Below, in pieces: positions 25,044 through 32,609 of a DNA stretch of 64,000 nucleotides. This DNA comes from a virus. Under the pieces are notes generated by a model, which worked only from the letters and a program-made list of their open reading frames with translations, was not told where the DNA came from and searched no databases. Both the position numbers and the translations under genes were made by a program. Where the stretch lies: IMG/VR virus record IMGVR_UViG_3300046535_000869, positions 38,083-102,082 of that record. One strand, 5' to 3'. The stretch's first letter is position 1. Each line of letters starts with the position of its first letter.

Positions 25044-25237
25044 GCCGAGAACTCCTCGATGAAGCAGCCCGCCGGAAGGCCGCGACTGAGCGTGACGCCG
25101 ATGCCGCCGGTATCAACTCGACACAGCCGACAGTCCGCCGGGACAGGTTCGAGGAAGGCCCGCGACTCCCGCTTGCCGTCGTCGACCGATGCGCCGACGA
25201 CAACGTCGTTTTTGTTCAGGAGCACCCAGACCTTCAT
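25040..25237 (-). CDS. Small protein, unknown
   Basis: The 65-residue protein MKVWVLLNKNDVVVGASVDD... has a beta-strand start and a Cys pair (CRLC). ATGA overlap with the cysteine-peptidase-like gene and with the helicase gene. No family is recognised, although the beginning resembles short phage proteins that report an 'expected' value field. Confidence 0.5.
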   Translation of the reverse strand: MKVWVLLNKNDVVVGASVDDGKRESRAFLEPVPADCRLCRVDTGGIGVTLSRGLPAGCFIEEFSA

Positions 25238-25677
25238 GCCTTGCTCCAGTAGCCGTAGACGCAGCGCGTCCCGCCGCGCGACGGGTTGTAGATGTCGTGG
25301 ATGACGCCGTCGATGACCGCGACGATGTGCTTGGAGCAGTTGACGACCAGCCGCCCCTTCGGCAGCTCGCTCGCCTTGAGATGTACCGTGCAGCCGGTCC
25401 CGATGCCCATCGTTGGCGTCCACTTCCAGCCGATCCGGGCCATGTACTTCCGCGTCGTCGGCTTATAGACGCCGGACTGCGAGGTCGACCGGCCCGCGCT
25501 TTTGCGTCCGCGCGTCACACGCTCGACCCGGCCGAGCGCGTCGATCCCATCCGCGACGACCTGATACGGGAGGCTGGTCGCGATGGCGATGGCCCGCGTG
25601 ACGCAGTCGTTTTGCCGCTTGACCGACGGGTAGCCCGCCGCCTTCCGCCCGCCGTCGTTGTAGGTCCAGGTGATCAT
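25234..25677 (-). CDS. Papain-fold cysteine peptidase-like protein
   Basis: Start chosen at ATG 25677 (MITWTYNDGG), 6 bases after AAGGAG; ATGs at 25683 and 25686 are alternatives. The 147-residue protein has QNDCVTRAIAIAT, a Cys at the head of a helix, then HIVAVIDGVIHDIYNPS with a His on a strand and Asn/Asp after it. This Cys-His-Asn/Asp order is that of C39/papain-like folds, seen in several conserved phage proteins. Catalysis has not been shown for these. A second, unrelated protein with a similar layout lies at 53101-53601. Confidence 0.55.
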   Translation of the reverse strand: MITWTYNDGGRKAAGYPSVKRQNDCVTRAIAIATSLPYQVVADGIDALGRVERVTRGRKSAGRSTSQSGVYKPTTRKYMARIGWKWTPTMGIGTGCTVHLKASELPKGRLVVNCSKHIVAVIDGVIHDIYNPSRGGTRCVYGYWSKA

Positions 25678-25703
25678 CGTCATCATCTCCTTAGCTGCAG
25701 GGT

Positions 25704-25934
25704 TTAGGCTCGTTCCGCCCAGTACTGATAGAAGGCCGTTCGGTAGATATCGCTCGGCTTCGGAGCCATCAATTCCTCGGCGACCGCCTTGGCCTCGGTC
25801 TCGGTCTCGAAGTATTGAACCGCGCCGTCGCGCTTCAATGGAGCCTGGCGCGTCCCAGCCGCTCCGCCAGAGACGCGACACATTACGATAAAGTCGCCCG
25901 CCACCGTCGCCGTCCGCGTCGTCATCGTCATCAT
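25704..25934 (-). CDS. Small protein, unknown
   Basis: The 76-residue protein opens MMTMTTRTATVAGDFIV and has a helical acidic middle (YFETETEAKAVAEEL). Repeated ATG/ACG codons at the start resemble other genes that follow TATCAT promoters. It is the first gene downstream of the weak promoter at 25942-25970. Confidence 0.5.
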   Translation of the reverse strand: MMTMTTRTATVAGDFIVMCRVSGGAAGTRQAPLKRDGAVQYFETETEAKAVAEELMAPKPSDIYRTAFYQYWAERA

Positions 25935-25941
25935 GTAGAGG

Positions 25942-25970
25942 AGTTTATATGCTCAAAGGACCGATGTCAA
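25942..25970 (-). promoter_or_regulatory. Candidate promoter (imperfect)
   Basis: Minus strand TTGACA followed by the TTGAGCATATAAAC element. The TTGAGCA box next to the -10 matches the early promoters, but the spacer to TATAAA is only 15; a 17-bp spacer gives TAAACT. It lies between the dUTPase gene end and the gene at 25704-25934. Confidence 0.45.
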
Positions 25971-25995
25971 CAGGAGATTCGACCCTGGCGAAGAT

Positions 25996-26460
25996 TTATT
26001 TTCCGGTGCTGCCGAACCCGCCCCGGTCGACCACGCCCGGCGAGAACATCCCGAAGATGGCCCGGATGTGGGGCAGAATCACGACCTGCGCCAGCCGTTC
26101 GCCTCGCTTGACAGTAATTGTCACCTCGTCGAAGTTGTGCAGCGGGAGGAAGACTTGGTCCGTCGGCCCGCAGTAGTCCGGGTCGACGATGCCGACGCCG
26201 TTCGCCAGCATCAGCCCGCGCTTCTGGAGGCTGGACCGCGCGACGACCATCGCGAAGTAGCCAGGCGACGGCTTGAGGATGACGCCGGTCGCGACCTTGG
26301 CAACCCGGCCCGGCCGGATGAAGGCATCCTCGTTCGCCGTCAGGTCGAAGCCGACCGCCCGCTCGCTGTGGTACAGCGGAGGCCCGGCCCCGTCCAGGAG
26401 CGCAACCTGGCAACCGACGTCGACGATCCCGGTGTCGTAGAAGAACCCGCCATCGCTCAT
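25996..26460 (-). CDS. dut: dUTPase (trimeric dUTP diphosphatase)
   Basis: Start at ATG 26460 (ATGA overlap). The 154-residue protein shows all five trimeric dUTPase motifs: AVGFDLTA, ARSSLQKRG, GIVDPDYCG, ERLAQVV and RGGFGSTGK. It hydrolyses dUTP to dUMP and pyrophosphate, which keeps uracil out of phage DNA and feeds dTMP synthesis. The C-terminal Gly-rich arm that closes over the active site is present. Confidence 0.92.
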   Translation of the reverse strand: MSDGGFFYDTGIVDVGCQVALLDGAGPPLYHSERAVGFDLTANEDAFIRPGRVAKVATGVILKPSPGYFAMVVARSSLQKRGLMLANGVGIVDPDYCGPTDQVFLPLHNFDEVTITVKRGERLAQVVILPHIRAIFGMFSPGVVDRGGFGSTGK

Positions 26461-27104
26461 CTGCATCCCTCCATGAAGTCCATCCGGTCCCGCCCGGTCC
26501 AGGCCCGCTCTGACGGCCGACAGGCCGCGCACCAGCAGCCGAGCGCGTGCTGTTGGACGAGCGTCCCGTCGACGATGACCGGCATCCGAGGAGCCAGCGT
26601 GTACAGCTCCTCGACCGGCCGAAGGTCCGCGCGCGAGACGCCCAGCGGCTTCTCGTCACCGTGCTTGTCCCAGCCGCTGACCGGCCGCGCCAGGATGAGG
26701 AACTCGTCCCAGGGCAGGTAGCCCGCCGCGACCGCGTACGTCTGGTCCGGCGCGACAACCGACAGCGCGATGAAGTCCGGCTCGATCTCGCCCTCCCGGT
26801 AGAGGAGCTGGAACGGGTAGTTCATCCGGCTCTCGACCTGGACGCCGCGCACTGCAAGCTGCCGTCCATCCGGGAATCGCAGATCGCCGGAGTCGGCCCC
26901 AGCGAAGACCCGCATATCGACCGCCAGCGACAGCAGCGACCCGTAGACGACCTCGCTCAGCTTCCCGCCGAGCTGATACGCCGTCTCGACGGTCTCGTGC
27001 GCCTTGCTGATGGGCAGCGGCTTGAGCCGCCGGAACTCCTCACAGAAGGCGTTGACAGCCGCCAGGTCCTCGCCGCGAATCGGCACGATGACCTCGCTCA
27101 CCAT
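26457..27104 (-). CDS. Conserved-type phage protein, unknown
   Basis: ATG 27104 overlaps the end of the upstream methylase gene by seven bases. The 215-residue protein includes SGDLRFPDGRQLAVRGVQVE, then YREGEIEPDFIALSVV and GYLPWDEFLI, then a C-terminal region with CWCAACRPSER. The order of acidic strands (D...PD..V..E) could fit a PD-(D/E)xK nuclease fold, but I cannot assign catalytic residues. It is coupled to the dUTPase gene. Confidence 0.5.
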   Translation of the reverse strand: MVSEVIVPIRGEDLAAVNAFCEEFRRLKPLPISKAHETVETAYQLGGKLSEVVYGSLLSLAVDMRVFAGADSGDLRFPDGRQLAVRGVQVESRMNYPFQLLYREGEIEPDFIALSVVAPDQTYAVAAGYLPWDEFLILARPVSGWDKHGDEKPLGVSRADLRPVEELYTLAPRMPVIVDGTLVQQHALGCWCAACRPSERAWTGRDRMDFMEGCR

Positions 27105-27766
27105 AGCCCCGGCTGAATCTCTTGGCGGCTGATGCCGGACATCAGCGCGTCCATGTTCTCGCGGTAGCTCTTGGTCTCGGCGTCCAGCTCGTCGAGGACG
27201 CGCTCGTCGGCGTACTTGATGAACTGCTCGCCGCTGTGATCCCAGACAACCCAACAGCAGCACATCGAATCCGTGGCCCAGTCGCCGGTCGTCGGCGAGC
27301 GCTGGAACGCGAAGCGCTGGAGCCAGAGGATGCCGTTCGGCGGACGGTTCGATAGCCACGTCCGGCGGACGCCGGTCTTGAGGACTTCGTGAATGCTCGC
27401 CCGGAGCAGCATCGCGACGCCGACGCGCGAGATCTCCAGCATGTTCTCGATGATGTCGACGGCTGGCTCGAACGGCGGGTTGCTCACCGACCAGTCGACC
27501 GAGCCGAGTGTTGACTGGTTCAGTAGTGGCTTCGCTGCATCGAAGTTGTAGTCGGCCGTCCAGCGCGGGTCGAGGTCGTTCGTGACCCACGTCCGGCCAG
27601 ACGGCGAGCCGATAGACCAGTGTGGCCCATCAGCCGCGCGAGGGATGGCCCCGCTCCCGACGCACGGCTCGAAGCACCGCCCGCGTATGTCGACGTTCCT
27701 GAACAGGAACCTGACGAAGGCGCTGGGCGTCTCGTAGAACTCGAACGGGTTCGCCTCGTGGCTCAT
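27098..27766 (-). CDS. DNA adenine-type methyltransferase
   Basis: Start ATG 27766 (ATGA overlap). The 222-residue protein has YETPSAFVRFL near the start, FEPCVGSGAI at residues 32-41 (SAM-binding motif I) and SNPPFEP at 95-101 (catalytic NPPF motif IV). The gamma-like order (motif I before IV) and compact size are typical of phage N6-adenine methylases. Target sequence is unknown. Confidence 0.8.
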   Translation of the reverse strand: MSHEANPFEFYETPSAFVRFLFRNVDIRGRCFEPCVGSGAIPRAADGPHWSIGSPSGRTWVTNDLDPRWTADYNFDAAKPLLNQSTLGSVDWSVSNPPFEPAVDIIENMLEISRVGVAMLLRASIHEVLKTGVRRTWLSNRPPNGILWLQRFAFQRSPTTGDWATDSMCCCWVVWDHSGEQFIKYADERVLDELDAETKSYRENMDALMSGISRQEIQPGLW

Positions 27767-28059
27767 GCGCGGGTCCATTCCTCGGCCAACCCGGCGAGAT
27801 GTTCGAAGCGCGCGTCCTGCTTCGCCAGCCGGTTCAGCGCCTCCTGATGGTCGGCTTGTAGGCGGGCGTTCTCCTGCTGGAGACGGGAGACGTCGGCCCA
27901 TAGGAAACAGATATTGCAGTCGCAAGGCTGCTGATGGTCTCCACCCGGAGGATCAAGCCGCATCTGCTGGAGTCGCACGTCTTTATCCATCATCTTCGTG
28001 GTCTCACGAACTTGATGGAGGCGTGTGTGGGTGTCGTCAGGGGCGACGGGCTTGGTCAT
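27763..28059 (-). CDS. VAPDDT-tagged coiled-coil protein A
   Basis: The 98-residue protein starts MTKPVAPDDTHTRL, sharing its first residues with the next two genes upstream. A Cys pair (CDCNIC) precedes a coiled coil (LQQENARLQADHQEALNRL). The common phrase DVSRLQQE resembles ADVSRLREE in the neighbouring gene, so the two are related by duplication. Function unknown. Confidence 0.6.
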   Translation of the reverse strand: MTKPVAPDDTHTRLHQVRETTKMMDKDVRLQQMRLDPPGGDHQQPCDCNICFLWADVSRLQQENARLQADHQEALNRLAKQDARFEHLAGLAEEWTRA

Positions 28060-29055
28060 GATCTGGTTCGCTTTCGCGCCATATCTTCAGCCGACGCAAG
28101 CTGCTTCTCATAGACCTCGATGATGCGTTCTCTGGCTGCAAGTTCATCGCGGAGACGGGAGACTTCGGCCTCGGCTTTGGTCAGTTCTCCACGCAGGTAG
28201 CGCACGGTTTCCGCATGGCTGTCTCGTTCCTCGCGGAGACGGGAGACGTCGGCCGTTTGCTGCGAATCATGTTCACAAATGGCATCCACAAGGTCAGCCA
28301 CGTTGTCAGGCGTGGTGCGCTGAAAGTGTAAGGCCCGCGTATGCTTCTCCAGCCGGTCAATTACGTCAGCAACCACGGCTTCAGACAAGCGTGTGGGGGT
28401 GTCGTCAGGGGCGACGGGCTCAGTCATGAAATCCTCTCTCGGATGGCTCTGGCAACATCCTTAGCGAAGTTCAACCCATCTGCACAGTTCGGACACCATT
28501 GACTAAATTGCTTCTGGTCGTCCCTATGGTGCGTCTTGTGCTCCTTGTCCCCGTAGTCCTCGCACCACCTGTAAGCCAACCCTCGGAGCAGTTCCCTCAT
28601 ACAGTCCTGCGGCGGGGTGTCGTCAGGGGCGATGGGCTTGGCCGCGCCCGCACGAATCTCATCAAGCGGCCGGATGCGTCCCGCCTTCACATCATCAAGG
28701 GCGGTCACAAGTGCTTCCGCTTCTGCCTGATCGAACTGCGGCGGGGTGTCGTCAGGGGCGACGCAACTAGGGCTAGGCGCGTGTGGCAATCGACCGCCAC
28801 AACGACAAATAATGTCATCAGGGTCGGGGGTGTCGTCAGGGGCGACGGGCGGCTGACAGGTGCAGGGCCGTGTTCGATCAACGCTGATGGAATGTTCTCC
28901 CTCAACGAAGACATTGCAGCCTTCATAATGGCCGAAGGCTTCAAAGACACTCGCTGGCATCTTCGGCGCTTCGGCGTTTTCAGCATCGCACGCCGGACAG
29001 CCCCATGTCTGATACGGCTGGTCATGGTTATGTTGCGGCGGGGTGTCGTCAGGGG
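28031..29055 (-). repeat. Six dispersed in-frame copies of a VAPDDTP-coding element
   Basis: The plus-strand core gtgtcgtcaggggcgacg occurs near 28031, 28399, 28617, 28746 and 28830, with a diverged copy near 29043. Every copy reads VAPDDTP-like on the minus strand. Two copies lie at gene starts; the diverged third copy also does. Confidence 0.85.
28056..28427 (-). CDS. VAPDDT-tagged coiled-coil protein B
   Basis: The 123-residue protein starts MTEPVAPDDTPTRLSE and then has a long heptad-like region with ADVSRLREERDSH and AEVSRLRDELAAR. It overlaps the next gene by four bases. It is probably a duplicate of gene A with a longer coiled coil. Function unknown; oligomerisation is likely. Confidence 0.6.
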   Translation of the reverse strand: MTEPVAPDDTPTRLSEAVVADVIDRLEKHTRALHFQRTTPDNVADLVDAICEHDSQQTADVSRLREERDSHAETVRYLRGELTKAEAEVSRLRDELAARERIIEVYEKQLASAEDMARKRTRS

Positions 29056-29071
29056 GGCGGGCGTCAGACAT
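28424..29071 (-). CDS. Multi-VAPDDTP protein with zinc-binding Cys clusters
   Basis: The 215-residue protein begins MSDARPPDDTPPQHN and contains three further copies of the element (PPVAPDDTPDP, CVAPDDTPPQF, KPIAPDDTPPQD). Between copies lie Cys clusters: CPAC, then CTC, then CRC, and near the end CPNC. The modules look like small domains joined by a repeated linker. AKDVARAIRERI closes the protein as a helix. Function unknown. Confidence 0.6.
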   Translation of the reverse strand: MSDARPPDDTPPQHNHDQPYQTWGCPACDAENAEAPKMPASVFEAFGHYEGCNVFVEGEHSISVDRTRPCTCQPPVAPDDTPDPDDIICRCGGRLPHAPSPSCVAPDDTPPQFDQAEAEALVTALDDVKAGRIRPLDEIRAGAAKPIAPDDTPPQDCMRELLRGLAYRWCEDYGDKEHKTHHRDDQKQFSQWCPNCADGLNFAKDVARAIRERIS

Positions 29072-29240
29072 CGGCCCGCCCGCCCGTCGCCGAGAACTGC
29101 GCCAGCGCCCGCTGGAACTCCGGCCGCTTGCCGAACTTACGGATCATGCGCGCCCGGACCAGATCGCCCGCTACGCCGCTCGGCAGTCGCTTGAACGCGA
29201 TGGCCCTCATCGCCCAGGTCAATCGCTTAGCCCTTCCCAT
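29064..29240 (-). CDS. Basic small protein, unknown
   Basis: The 58-residue protein MGRAKRLTWAMRAIAFK... is strongly basic. GGAGG lies upstream of ATG 29240, within the end of the preceding gene. Low-complexity Arg/Ala content; no family is recognised. Confidence 0.45.
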   Translation of the reverse strand: MGRAKRLTWAMRAIAFKRLPSGVAGDLVRARMIRKFGKRPEFQRALAQFSATGGRADV

Positions 29241-29475
29241 GCTTCGCCTCCTCCTCCAGTGCTGCCCAGGTCTCGCTGTTTTCGCTGACCATCTGGTTAT
29301 AGAACGCCTGGACCTCTGGCTTCTCGAACTGGTCCGCGTACGCCTCGCGCACGCCGTCCGGGAGCAGGTCGCTGTCACCGCCGTCGGCCGCGTCGGCGAC
29401 GGCCAGGAAGATCTCGACCAGCGCGCGGACGACGACCGGCTTCAGCGGCTCGCCCATCTTCGGTTTGAACATCAT
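29227..29475 (-). CDS. Acidic helical protein, unknown
   Basis: The 82-residue protein MMFKPKMGEPLKPVV... is acidic and helical in its C-terminal half (AYADQFEKPEVQAFYNQM). Alternative starts lie at Met2 and Met7. No family is recognised. Confidence 0.5.
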   Translation of the reverse strand: MMFKPKMGEPLKPVVVRALVEIFLAVADAADGGDSDLLPDGVREAYADQFEKPEVQAFYNQMVSENSETWAALEEEAKHGKG

Positions 29476-29487
29476 GCCCTCATGCCA

Positions 29488-29625
29488 TCATGCCGCGACG
29501 TACCACTTCCCCAGGTAGCGGAACAGGACGCCGGTCGTCTGCCCCGGAGGCAGCGCGACGAAGCGCTGGATGTCCTCGTGGAAGACGACCAGCAGCGACC
29601 CGTCCGGTTGTCGTTCGACGCCCAT
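29488..29625 (-). CDS. Small beta protein starting at the end of the pentamer array
   Basis: The 45-residue protein MGVERQPDGSLLVVFHED... is beta-rich. Its ATG at 29625 is the base next to the last GCCTGCC anchor of the 5-base array (29626-30755), and an AGGAG upstream falls inside the array. It therefore uses array sequence as its leader. Confidence 0.5.
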   Translation of the reverse strand: MGVERQPDGSLLVVFHEDIQRFVALPPGQTTGVLFRYLGKWYVAA

Positions 29626-30755
29626 GCCTGCCACTCCTCGCCGGGCCGCGCCACGCCTGCCCATCCGAACCCAGACTTGCCTTGCCCCGCCTTGCCTGCC
29701 GGACACCGCCTCGCTCTTCCTGACCTCTCCCTGCCATGCCTGCCAGACCGGACGAAGCCGGGCCTAGCCTCACCACGCCTGCCGAGCCGCTCCGCGCGCC
29801 GCCTAGCCTTACCTGTCCAGGCCCTGCTTCGCCTGGCCTGCCGAACCGCGCCTAGCCCAGCGCAACCGGACCTCGCCTGGCCTGCCGCTCCGTTCTTAGC
29901 CCAGCCAAGCCAGGCCGGGTCCAGCCCAACCTCGCCTGCCGCTCCACGCCACGCGATGCCGAACCCGTCAGCGCCGCGCACCGCCACGCCTGCCGAACCG
30001 TGCCGAACCGTGCCGAACCGTGCCAGGCCCAGCCTCGCCTCGCCAGGCCCATCCTGCCGAGCCGAGCCATGCCATTCCCGGCCTCGCCTTTCCTTACCTG
30101 CCTCGCCGAACACCGACTCGCCCTGCCTGGCTTCGCCCTGCCATGCCTGCCGAACCAGACCCAGCCAGTCCTCGCCTTACCTAACCAAGCCTGCCAAGCC
30201 CGACCGCGCCATTCCCGGCCGCGCCAGGACACGCCTAGCCTGCCGAGCCGCGCGCAACCTTACCCCGCCTGTCGTTACCCAACCACTCCATACCTGGCCT
30301 GCCGAGCCTAACCTATCCACGCATGACCACGCCTTGCCCAGCATTACCGAGCCTGCCGCTCCGAACTAAACCCAGCCGCGCCCGGCCGCGCAGCGCCTAA
30401 CCAGTCCTGCCGAACCGCGCCAGACCTAGCCGACCTGACCTAGCCGAACCTGCCGAACCGCTCCATGCCCGTCCCGACTACGCCCCGCTGGGCCAGTCAT
30501 GACCACGCCTGCCGATCCGACCTCACCAGTCCAGGCCCGGCCGAGCCTCGCCCCGCCTGCCAGACCTCGCTGGACCTTGCCCTACCAGACGCCGCCTTGC
30601 CGCGCCTGCCGTTCCTTGCCTCTCCAAGCCCGAACACGCCAGACCAGGCCAGTCCTAGCCCTACCACGCCTGCCTCGCCGTGACCCGCCATGCACCGCTG
30701 TGCCACGCCTGCCGAACCAGGCCGCGCCAGTCCTAGCCCTGCCTTGCCTGCCGAG
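29626..30755 (-). repeat. Quasi-periodic 5-base array (CCNNN with 4-base anchors)
   Basis: For about 1.13 kb, plus-strand CC dinucleotides recur every 5 bases with free trinucleotides between them (minus strand GGNNN). At anchors reading CCTGCC the spacing drops to 4. GCCTGCC-type anchors start at 29626, 29655, 29694, 29738, 29777, 29836, 29880, 29934, 29988 and so on to 30746. Nearly every interval equals 5n+4 (29, 39, 44, 59, 54, 64, 49). No gene is called in this stretch: frames are open on both strands only because stop codons are rare in it. Confidence 0.9.
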
Positions 30756-30757
30756 AC

Positions 30758-31387
30758 TTAGACGCGCTCGAACCGGCCCCAGCCCAGCGCGCTCGACCGC
30801 TCCGGCCGTCCCTCGCAGATCCCGACGCCCCAACCCGCCTGGTCAATCAGCGCCAGAAGCTGGGCCTGGCTGATGAGCCGAGGGTTGAATTCGATGCGGA
30901 CCCTGAGCTGCCAGTGCGGGTAGATCGGCCGGTAGACGAGGCCGCGCGTGTTGATCCCGATGGTGACCGCGTCCTCCCGCATCGCGCCGATGGCTGGCCC
31001 GCCGTTCGGCGTCTCGATGGGAACATACGCCGCGCCAGGCGACGCCACGCTGTCGACGAAGATCGCCTGCCGGAGCGCAACCTTGGTCAGATCGTCGAAC
31101 GCCGTCGCCGCCGAGATGAGGGACTTCTTGAGCGCCGTGATCGGCGCGCACTCCCGGCCCTGCTCGTCGACGTACCGCGCCGCCAGGAACTCCGTCTCCG
31201 GCACGCGCTCCGCCTTCGCCTTCTTCGCCTTCTTCTGCTGCTTGTCCCGGATCTCCTGCTTGGCCTTCTCGGCGAACGCATGGATGACCAGAGGCGATCC
31301 GTTGCGCCCGCGCAGCGTGACCTCGATGCTCTGGATGCCGGTCGTTGCCGTGTTCTCGGTTGGTGCTGCCAGTACTGCCGTCGTCAT
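30758..31387 (-). CDS. Conserved phage protein, replication-region, unknown
   Basis: The 209-residue protein starts MTTAVLAAPTENTATTG. It includes a basic KQEIRDKQQKKAKKAKAER stretch and REDAVTIGINTRGLVYRPIY, and ends with AGWGVGICEGRPERSS...GWGRFERV. I recall this C-terminal layout from proteins in many phage replication or recombination regions with no assigned function. Its TAA is two bases from the start of the pentamer array, which therefore forms its 3' untranslated region. Confidence 0.55.
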   Translation of the reverse strand: MTTAVLAAPTENTATTGIQSIEVTLRGRNGSPLVIHAFAEKAKQEIRDKQQKKAKKAKAERVPETEFLAARYVDEQGRECAPITALKKSLISAATAFDDLTKVALRQAIFVDSVASPGAAYVPIETPNGGPAIGAMREDAVTIGINTRGLVYRPIYPHWQLRVRIEFNPRLISQAQLLALIDQAGWGVGICEGRPERSSALGWGRFERV

Positions 31388-31408
31388 CTTCGTCTCCTTG
31401 GTGAGTTG

Positions 31409-31963
31409 TTATTTGAGCTTCACGTTTCGGCCTTCGAGTTTGAGGCGGTCGGCCAGGGCCTGCTGGTCCGCCGCGTCGACGCAGGACACGGACAACCAGC
31501 ACGCGGTCGTCTCGCCCTTCGCGATCTTCTTGGTTTCCTTGATCTGCGCGCGCACCTGGTCGCGCGTGAGATGTTCCGCCTCGGCCTTGTCGAGCCAGGC
31601 GTCCTGCTGGTCCGGTTCCAGCGGCGCGACCTCCTGATGAATCGCGAACGGGAGCGACTCGCGCCGACGGCTCGGAGGAATCGCGCGCGCGACCCAGGCC
31701 AGGTTGTCCGCCGTCCCAGACTCGTAGTCGACCGCGTCGAGGAACTGGCTGTACGTCTCCGGGAAGGTGACCTCGCCGAACGCCAGCAGATCGCCGACCC
31801 AGAACGGACTCGCCCGGTGCGCGTGCTTGGCCCAGGCCAGCGTCTCGCCCCACTCCTCGACGGTCATGTCCTCGGTCGCGACGACACGGTTGCCCTCGAA
31901 CTCGAACTTCCCAATCGTGAACGGAGCGACCTCTAGGGCCTCAGCGACAGCTTCCATCGTCAT
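31409..31963 (-). CDS. Conserved phage protein, unknown
   Basis: The 184-residue protein includes VVATEDMTVEEWGETLAWA, SPFWVGDLLAFGEVTFPE, and ARAIPPSRRRESLPFAIHQE followed by DKAEAEHLTRDQVRAQI. The latter resembles the helix-turn-helix-rich central part of ParB/KorB-like plasmid proteins, which phages also carry near replication genes. This is a weak comparison. It is coupled to the upstream endonuclease gene. Confidence 0.5.
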   Translation of the reverse strand: MTMEAVAEALEVAPFTIGKFEFEGNRVVATEDMTVEEWGETLAWAKHAHRASPFWVGDLLAFGEVTFPETYSQFLDAVDYESGTADNLAWVARAIPPSRRRESLPFAIHQEVAPLEPDQQDAWLDKAEAEHLTRDQVRAQIKETKKIAKGETTACWLSVSCVDAADQQALADRLKLEGRNVKLK

Positions 31964-32418
31964 CTCCTAGCGCCGAACACTTCGCCCAGCACTTGAATCG
32001 CCCGGCCACTATATATCATATCAGTAGTGAAACGCAAGAGCCGATATCCAGCCAGCGTGAGCGCATTATACTTCTCGATGTCGTTCACGTACCCCTGCCC
32101 GAAGTTGTGCCGAGACTTCTGCCATGTCCCGCCCTCGACCTCGACGACCAGGCGACGGACAGCCCAGTAGAAGTCCACCTGCCACTTGCGCCCAGGAATC
32201 AGACGGACCTCGCGCTCTGGAGCCGGGATGCCATCCGAGTTGAGCTGGAGCAGGAGCGCCTCCTCGCCAGGACTCGGCGCGCGCTTCGCCTTGCGCCGCT
32301 CGACCGGCGTTTCCTCCGGCCAGTCGCGGACGACCTCGGCCCGCTTCAGATCGGCGCGCGGTTTCGGGAGCCGCCGCTTGAGTCGCATCACGTCGGCCTC
32401 GGTCCAGCGTTGCGTCAT
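31960..32418 (-). CDS. DUF559/Vsr-like endonuclease
   Basis: Start ATG 32418 (ATGA overlap). The 152-residue protein has SPGEEALLLQLNSDG (conserved Glu), then WQVDFYWAVRRLVVEVEGG (Asp, then Glu-x-Glu), then DIEKYNALTLAGYRLLRFT. This is the PD-(D/E)xK layout of the DUF559/very-short-patch-repair group. It probably nicks or cuts DNA; repair, recombination or host takeover are possible roles. Confidence 0.72.
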   Translation of the reverse strand: MTQRWTEADVMRLKRRLPKPRADLKRAEVVRDWPEETPVERRKAKRAPSPGEEALLLQLNSDGIPAPEREVRLIPGRKWQVDFYWAVRRLVVEVEGGTWQKSRHNFGQGYVNDIEKYNALTLAGYRLLRFTTDMIYSGRAIQVLGEVFGARR

Positions 32419-32609
32419 GCAGGACTCCACGTCGTCGAGCACCACGTACAGAAGAACTCGCCAGACGGTTTCGCGATGGCCCCGGTCTGTTGACAGCTCG
32501 GACATCTCGCCGACGTGAGGCGCGAGCGCTCGGCCTTGTCCTTCGGCAGCTTCATCATCGGCCGCGCGCCGGGCCGACGGAGGCCCAACTTCTCGTTGAT
32601 CTTGCTCAT
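32415..32609 (-). CDS. Zinc-ribbon protein (64 residues)
   Basis: The protein MSKINEKLGLRRPGARP... has CPSC at residues ~36-39 and CTWC at ~54-57, a C-terminal zinc ribbon after a basic N-terminal tail. It is coupled to neighbours on both sides. Confidence 0.6.
   Translation of the reverse strand: MSKINEKLGLRRPGARPMMKLPKDKAERSRLTSARCPSCQQTGAIAKPSGEFFCTWCSTTWSPA

Noticed and set aside
28031-29055. CRISPR-like reading of the regularly repeated 18-base element
   Set aside because: Spacings vary from about 84 to 368 bases, there are only six copies, each is in coding frame, and no cas genes are present.
29005-30369. A long open frame on the plus strand and another on the minus strand (about 29472-30113) through the CC-periodic array
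   Set aside because: Both strands are open only because the sequence lacks stop-forming A/T-rich words. The 4-base anchors break any constant codon phase, and no start with a ribosome site fits. Low-complexity Arg/Trp/Gly and Pro/Ala/Cys products are expected by-products.
32000-32045. AT-rich tatatatcatatcag motif resembling a -10 box
   Set aside because: It lies inside the C-terminal code of the DUF559-like endonuclease and no -35 box is at the right distance on either strand.
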